In this document: positions 5,668-8,508 of the stretch, piece by piece | How the letters are laid out: every line of letters begins with the position of its first letter | Numbering within the stretch: position 1 is the first letter of the stretch | NCBI GenBank assembly: GCA_012033095.1 | Contig: JAAUPO010000068.1 | Location: forward strand, 1 to 8,508 | Direction of reading: 5' to 3' | DNA length: 8,508 bases | From: Synechococcaceae cyanobacterium RL_1_2 | GTDB lineage: Bacteria; Cyanobacteriota; Cyanobacteriia; Cyanobacteriales; JAAUPO01 | The notes under the pieces: generated by a model | What the model was told of the DNA's origin: nothing | Databases searched by the model: none | The model's input: only the letters and a program-made list of their open reading frames with translations | Program-made: the position numbers and the translations under genes

Positions 5668-5757
5668 ACTCAAAGTTGGACTAAAGGAAAGGTTAAATTA
5701 CTTTTGATATCCCTTCACATCTTTCTGCTGCTGTGAACTAAAACCCTGAACTCACCC

Positions 5758-6330
5758 ATGAACACACCGGCCCACGTCATAATCAATTTATTATGTTTAG
5801 GTCGAGAAGAAAACCAAGGAATTATTCCTTCCGTGGTAGTGGGGGCCATCTTGCCAGATGCCCCCATGTTTGTTTTTTATTTGATAGAGAAAATTATTAA
5901 ACAAACCCCAGAAGATATTATTTGGCAAGAAGCCTACTACGATCGCGGTTGGCAAAATTTCATTGATCTATTTAATTCTCTGCCGCTAATTTTATTGGCC
6001 TTGACTTGGAGTCTATATCTAGGCTCCAAAGTTGGTACCCTATTGTGCCTCAGCATGGTGCTCCATCTTTTGGGAGATTTACCTTTACACCACGAAGATG
6101 CCCATCGCCATTTTTTCCCTTTTTCCGATTGGCGATTTATTAGCCCCATTTCCTATTGGGATCCCCGTTACCATGGCTTAATGGTCGCAAAATTAGAAAT
6201 TTTATCCGTGATCGCTAGCTCAATTTTGTTGGCTTTGGGTTATGACCATTGGTGGAGTAAAGGGCTGTTGGCACTAATTGCGATCGCCTATGGTAGTTAT
6301 TTTATTTACGCTTGGTGGATGTGGGGCTAG
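5758..6330 (+). CDS. Integral membrane protein resembling metal-dependent hydrolases
   Basis: The product is 190 residues from ATG 5758, without an obvious ribosome binding site. Likely membrane segments are at about 22-44, 74-90, 93-110, 143-162 and 166-188. Conserved-looking His/Asp residues sit near the membrane: H6 (NTPAHVIINLL), D34 (GAILPDAPMF), H103 and D107 (VLHLLGDLPLHH), H111, H112, D114, H116, H118 (HHEDAHRHFF). This pattern, an N-terminal His, a PD motif and a His/Asp cluster among membrane helices, resembles the YdjM/DUF457-type membrane-bound metal-dependent hydrolases. The family link is by pattern only, and no substrate can be given. The gene lies 90 bases after the TPR gene on the same strand and converges with the gene at 6442-7104. 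It may be cotranscribed with the cluster, as no terminator separates them. Confidence 0.85.
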   Translation: MNTPAHVIINLLCLGREENQGIIPSVVVGAILPDAPMFVFYLIEKIIKQTPEDIIWQEAYYDRGWQNFIDLFNSLPLILLALTWSLYLGSKVGTLLCLSMVLHLLGDLPLHHEDAHRHFFPFSDWRFISPISYWDPRYHGLMVAKLEILSVIASSILLALGYDHWWSKGLLALIAIAYGSYFIYAWWMWG

Positions 6331-6441
6331 GGTATTTAGGTTTAACCTTCCCTTGCCCAAATTAAGGTTTGACGGCTTAGACCCAAAGGACAAAGCTCCG
6401 GTAGGCGTTTAGTAAATTGACTCACCCATTTAACCTCCTCA

Positions 6442-7104
6442 TCAAGGGGGAATCGCGATCGCTTCATCGGTAGGAACCAAACGAATCAAATAATCCACCA
6501 AATCCGCATCTTCCTGATTGATATAAGTTTTTTCCTGGGCTTCGATTAACCAGGAAGGATAGGGCTGGCCCGCTCTAGTTTGCTGCCACCAATTTTCAAT
6601 AAATTGTAATTCCCGTTCTTCCCCGATCTCGTCCTCCCAATCAAAATGAAAGGTCATACTGGGAACATAGGCATAAATTTCCACCTTATAACAACCCGGT
6701 TCTACCCTAATTTTCTGAAAAAATTGATAATGGGGATCAGGACTTTCAAAATGGGTGAGGGCTACTTCAAAATCTTCCTCTAAACCCCCTCCCATAATCA
6801 TAAATTCTCCACAGGGAATTTCGAGGTAAGAGGTAATTTTGCCAATCCATTCCGCTTCTTCTTGGGCCGTCAAATCCCCCACAATCACGATCGCCTGATC
6901 TAAAGCACAATCGCCGGGAAAATATAAAGGCAGACAAATGCCTTGGCCTAATAAATCCTTAAAGATTTCATCTTGATCACTTTGCAGTTTTTTGCCGATT
7001 TCCTCTGCTGTAAGGTGACTGCCCCCTAGACTGGTGGAACCCAACACGTACCAATAGCCATCGTTGAAAAAACCCCCATCAATGGGAATAACTCGTCGAT
7101 TCAC
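6442..7104 (-). CDS. Uncharacterised 220-residue acidic protein
   Basis: I do not recognise this protein. It starts at GTG (7104-7102), six bases after a perfect GGAGGT, which makes the start secure. It is acidic and apparently soluble, with no signal peptide or membrane helix. Distinct stretches are GGFFNDGYWYVLGSTSLGG (10-28), which is Gly/aromatic-rich; CLPLYFPGDC (57-66); a hydrophobic strand AIVIVGDLTAQEEAEW (71-86); and a second half rich in aromatic residues and acids (FHFDWEDEIGEERELQFIENWW). The alternation of beta-like and acidic segments suggests a mixed alpha/beta fold. It lies downstream of the ABC ATPase on the same strand, with a 133-base gap, so cotranscription is possible but not required. 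No function is proposed. Confidence 0.85.
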   Translation of the reverse strand: MNRRVIPIDGGFFNDGYWYVLGSTSLGGSHLTAEEIGKKLQSDQDEIFKDLLGQGICLPLYFPGDCALDQAIVIVGDLTAQEEAEWIGKITSYLEIPCGEFMIMGGGLEEDFEVALTHFESPDPHYQFFQKIRVEPGCYKVEIYAYVPSMTFHFDWEDEIGEERELQFIENWWQQTRAGQPYPSWLIEAQEKTYINQEDADLVDYLIRLVPTDEAIAIPP

Positions 7105-7110
7105 GGTTTA

Positions 7111-7116
7111 ACCTCC
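7111..7116 (-). promoter_or_regulatory. Strong ribosome binding site before GTG 7104
   Basis: Read on the minus strand, GGAGGT precedes the GTG by six bases, the ideal anti-16S complement. It supports GTG rather than a later Met as the start. Confidence 0.8.
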
Positions 7117-7169
7117 ATAAAAATCTAGCGACAGCAACCGCTCGATTTGAGGCGATCGCTGATCCCAGG

Positions 7170-7193
7170 CTTTTGTTTTAACTTTTGTTTTAA
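7170..7193. repeat. Exact tandem duplication of a 12-mer
   Basis: CTTTTGTTTTAA occurs twice without a gap (7170-7181 and 7182-7193), directly after a HIP1 octamer at 7152-7159 and inside the spacer between the ABC ATPase and the 220-residue protein. It may have arisen by replication slippage; a regulatory role is open. Confidence 0.8.
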
Positions 7194-7237
7194 AATAGTA
7201 AATTTATACCATCAAATAAATTAAGATCGCCTAATTA

Positions 7238-8188
7238 TTAAGAAACTTGTTTATGGCCTAGCTTGAGGAAGATACTTTCCAAATCCTCTTGGGTACAGTG
7301 AAACTCACTTACCGGGATGTTTTCTTCCACTAGCACTTTCAATAGTTGGGTACTATCCTCCGGAGTCCCAGTGAAATGAACCTTGAGGGTTTTGTCTTTG
7401 CGGGTTGCTTCCCAGCTCTGCACATGGGGATTATTTTTTAGTTCCCTCGTCAGGGCATCTAAATCCCCAAGGGTTGAAACAATAATTTGTTGTTGCCCCA
7501 TTTTGTCGTAGAGGGTTTGGAGGGGGGTGCTTTCCACCAGATAACCTAACTCCATAATCCCCACGGAAGTACAAAGCTCGGCTAAGTCACTGAGTACATG
7601 GGAAGAAATCAAAATGGTCATCCCCGCTGACTGCAATACTTTGATGATTTCCCTAAATTGCATCCTCGCGATCGGGTCTAATCCTGATACAGGCTCATCC
7701 AGCAACAACAAAATTGGTTCATACACGATGGTGCGGGCAAGGCTTAGCCGTTGTTTCATCCCCCTAGAGAGGGTTGAAATTTGACTATTGCGCTTACTCC
7801 CTAACTGCACCAACTCCAACACCTCATGGAGGCGGCGGCGGCGGTGGGGTTGTTGGAGCTTATAGAGTCGAGCAAAATAATCCAGATAATCCCATACCGT
7901 TAAATCGTCGTAGAGGGGAAAGTCGTCGGGCAGATAGCCTAACCGTTGCTTTAACTTCGGGTTACTATCATCCCGTAATAAGCGATCGCCGTTAATATAA
8001 ATTTCGCCAGTGGTGGGCTCCTCTGCTGCGGCTAACATTCGAATGAGGGTGGTTTTTCCTGCACCGTTAGGCCCAATCAAGCCATAGACTTCCCCACTGG
8101 CTACTTGTAAATCAATGTCATTGACAGCAATGTGTCGATCAAATTGTTTGGTTAAATTTTGGGTCTCGATCGCAAATTCTGTTTTCAT
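7238..8188 (-). CDS. ABC transporter ATP-binding protein (ABC-2 exporter type)
   Basis: The product is 316 residues from ATG 8188, the usual length for a standalone ATPase of ABC-2 type exporters (CcmA/NosF-like). All nucleotide-binding elements are present: Walker A GPNGAGKT (39-46), signature LSRGMKQR (140-147), Walker B ILLLLDEP (159-166), D-loop SGLD (168-171) and switch His197 (SSHVL). At the Q-loop position the sequence is YLPDDFPLYDDLTV (85-98), with Asp where Gln is common; acidic substitutions are frequent in this subfamily. Residues after about 220 form the C-terminal accessory domain typical of these ATPases (GQQQIIVSTLGDLDALTREL...). It binds ATP on the cytoplasmic face and powers a separate permease, which is not in this window; if linked, it should lie beyond 8508. 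An Arg run (116-119) is encoded by a GGC-type triplet repeat. No ribosome binding site is evident. Confidence 0.95.
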   Translation of the reverse strand: MKTEFAIETQNLTKQFDRHIAVNDIDLQVASGEVYGLIGPNGAGKTTLIRMLAAAEEPTTGEIYINGDRLLRDDSNPKLKQRLGYLPDDFPLYDDLTVWDYLDYFARLYKLQQPHRRRRLHEVLELVQLGSKRNSQISTLSRGMKQRLSLARTIVYEPILLLLDEPVSGLDPIARMQFREIIKVLQSAGMTILISSHVLSDLAELCTSVGIMELGYLVESTPLQTLYDKMGQQQIIVSTLGDLDALTRELKNNPHVQSWEATRKDKTLKVHFTGTPEDSTQLLKVLVEENIPVSEFHCTQEDLESIFLKLGHKQVS

Positions 8189-8267
8189 GGCTTAAGGATA
8201 GATGGAACAGACACAATTAGGTGGGTATGGCTACATCATTAGGGTTAATCATTCCCCAATAATTTAA

Positions 8268-8281
8268 TCAGGACTTACGCA
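8268..8281. mobile_element. Possible IS or MITE end (TCAGGACTTACGCA)
   Basis: AGGACTTACGCA resembles a terminal inverted repeat I associate with cyanobacterial insertion sequences and MITEs. The reverse complement does not occur between here and 8508, so only one end, or a relic, is visible. The assignment is from memory of recurrent sequences and not proven. Confidence 0.35.
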
Positions 8282-8345
8282 AAAATTTCAATTCTGTTTT
8301 GGGAACCATGATGTTTGGGGATGTTTATTGATGACACTCCCTAGA

Positions 8346-8377
8346 TTAATTTCATTTAATTTCATTTAATTTCATTT
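8346..8377. repeat. 10-bp tandem repeat TTCATTTAAT
   Basis: Two full units (8351-8360, 8361-8370) are flanked by a partial unit on each side (TTAAT at 8346-8350, TTCATTT at 8371-8377), about three copies in total. Confidence 0.85.
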
Positions 8378-8430
8378 CACTGCCATCGTGACCCGACAGG
8401 TTTTACACTTAGAACGTGTTTGAAAAGTAT

Positions 8431-8508
8431 CAAATGTTGTGGAGTCTCCCCCTAAATTCCCCAAATGTTGTGGAGTCGCCCCTAAATCCCCCCAAATGTT
8501 ATGGAGTC
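8431..8508. repeat. 31-bp tandem repeat running off the window end
   Basis: Copies begin at 8431, 8462 and 8493, exactly 31 bases apart. Each begins CAAATGTTGTGGAGTC (third copy has A for the second G of GTTG) and continues with a C-rich CCCCTAAATyCCC half. The third copy is cut by the window end. Units abut with no spacers, so this is a minisatellite-type array and not CRISPR. Confidence 0.88.

Larger units (their letters stand above)
8189..8508. other. Gene-free repeat-rich region
   Basis: No reading frame is supported in these 320 bases. The region contains an insertion-sequence-like end (8268-8281), a 10-bp tandem repeat (8346-8377) and a 31-bp tandem repeat (8431-8508). The upstream signals of the ABC ATPase must lie in its first part (roughly 8189-8260), but I find no convincing promoter there. 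Confidence 0.75.

Noticed and set aside
5714..5737. TTCACA/TGTGAA inverted repeat as a terminator or CRP-type site
   Set aside because: The stem is only 6 bp with a 12-base loop and no T-run, and the half-sites are in the opposite order from the TGTGA-N6-TCACA consensus.
6338..6369. AGGTTTAACCT palindrome and AACCTT/AAGGTT pair between convergent genes as a terminator
   Set aside because: The stems are only 5-6 bp, AT-rich, and have no T-run on either strand.
7774..7995. Plus-strand frame with a poly-Gly stretch (73 codons)
   Set aside because: It is antisense to the ABC ATPase; the poly-Gly comes from the GGC-type repeat encoding the Arg run on the other strand.
8431..8508. CRISPR array
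   Set aside because: The 31-base units abut directly with no variable spacers, and no cas gene is present.

Overview
The window reads as cyanobacterial DNA. It carries at least six exact copies of the octamer GCGATCGC (HIP1; 4166, 5567, 6280, 6455, 7152, 7982). Its genes match, in order, a gene cluster known from Synechocystis sp. PCC 6803 (slr0144 to slr0151, within the slr0144-slr0152 'Pap' operon linked to photosystem II assembly). The assignment rests on recalled family features and gene order, not on a database search. The species cannot be named from this window.

Layout. 1-372 is an AT-rich leader with no gene. 373-5667 is a tight plus-strand cluster: a V4R-domain protein (broken into two frames), a small protein with a repeated Trp motif, a phycobiliprotein-fold protein without the bilin cysteine, a second V4R protein, a [2Fe-2S] ferredoxin with a C-terminal extension, a phycobiliprotein-fold protein that keeps the bilin-cysteine signature, and a membrane-anchored coiled-coil/TPR protein (also broken into two frames). 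Several junctions overlap or are very short, which fits one transcript. The second ferredoxin (slr0150) and the kinase (slr0152) of the PCC 6803 cluster are not here. 5758-6330 is a plus-strand membrane protein resembling metal-dependent hydrolases. On the minus strand lie an uncharacterised 220-residue protein (7104-6442) and, upstream of it, an ABC transporter ATPase (8188-7238). 8189-8508 has no gene; it is filled with short tandem repeats and mobile-element-like fragments.

How the parts may fit. The cluster combines two pairs of paralogues, V4R+V4R and phycobiliprotein-like with and without the bilin cysteine, with a ferredoxin and a membrane scaffold. This suggests (inference) a thylakoid-associated module that senses or handles tetrapyrroles or bilins during photosystem II assembly or repair. 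Its most striking feature is the retained Cys-x-Arg-Asp signature in one non-phycobilisome protein beside a partner that has lost it.

Two genes of the cluster are each interrupted by a -1 type frameshift. In both, one extra A in an AAAAC tract restores a continuous protein. That shared context makes sequencing or assembly error a serious alternative to real gene decay or recoding.
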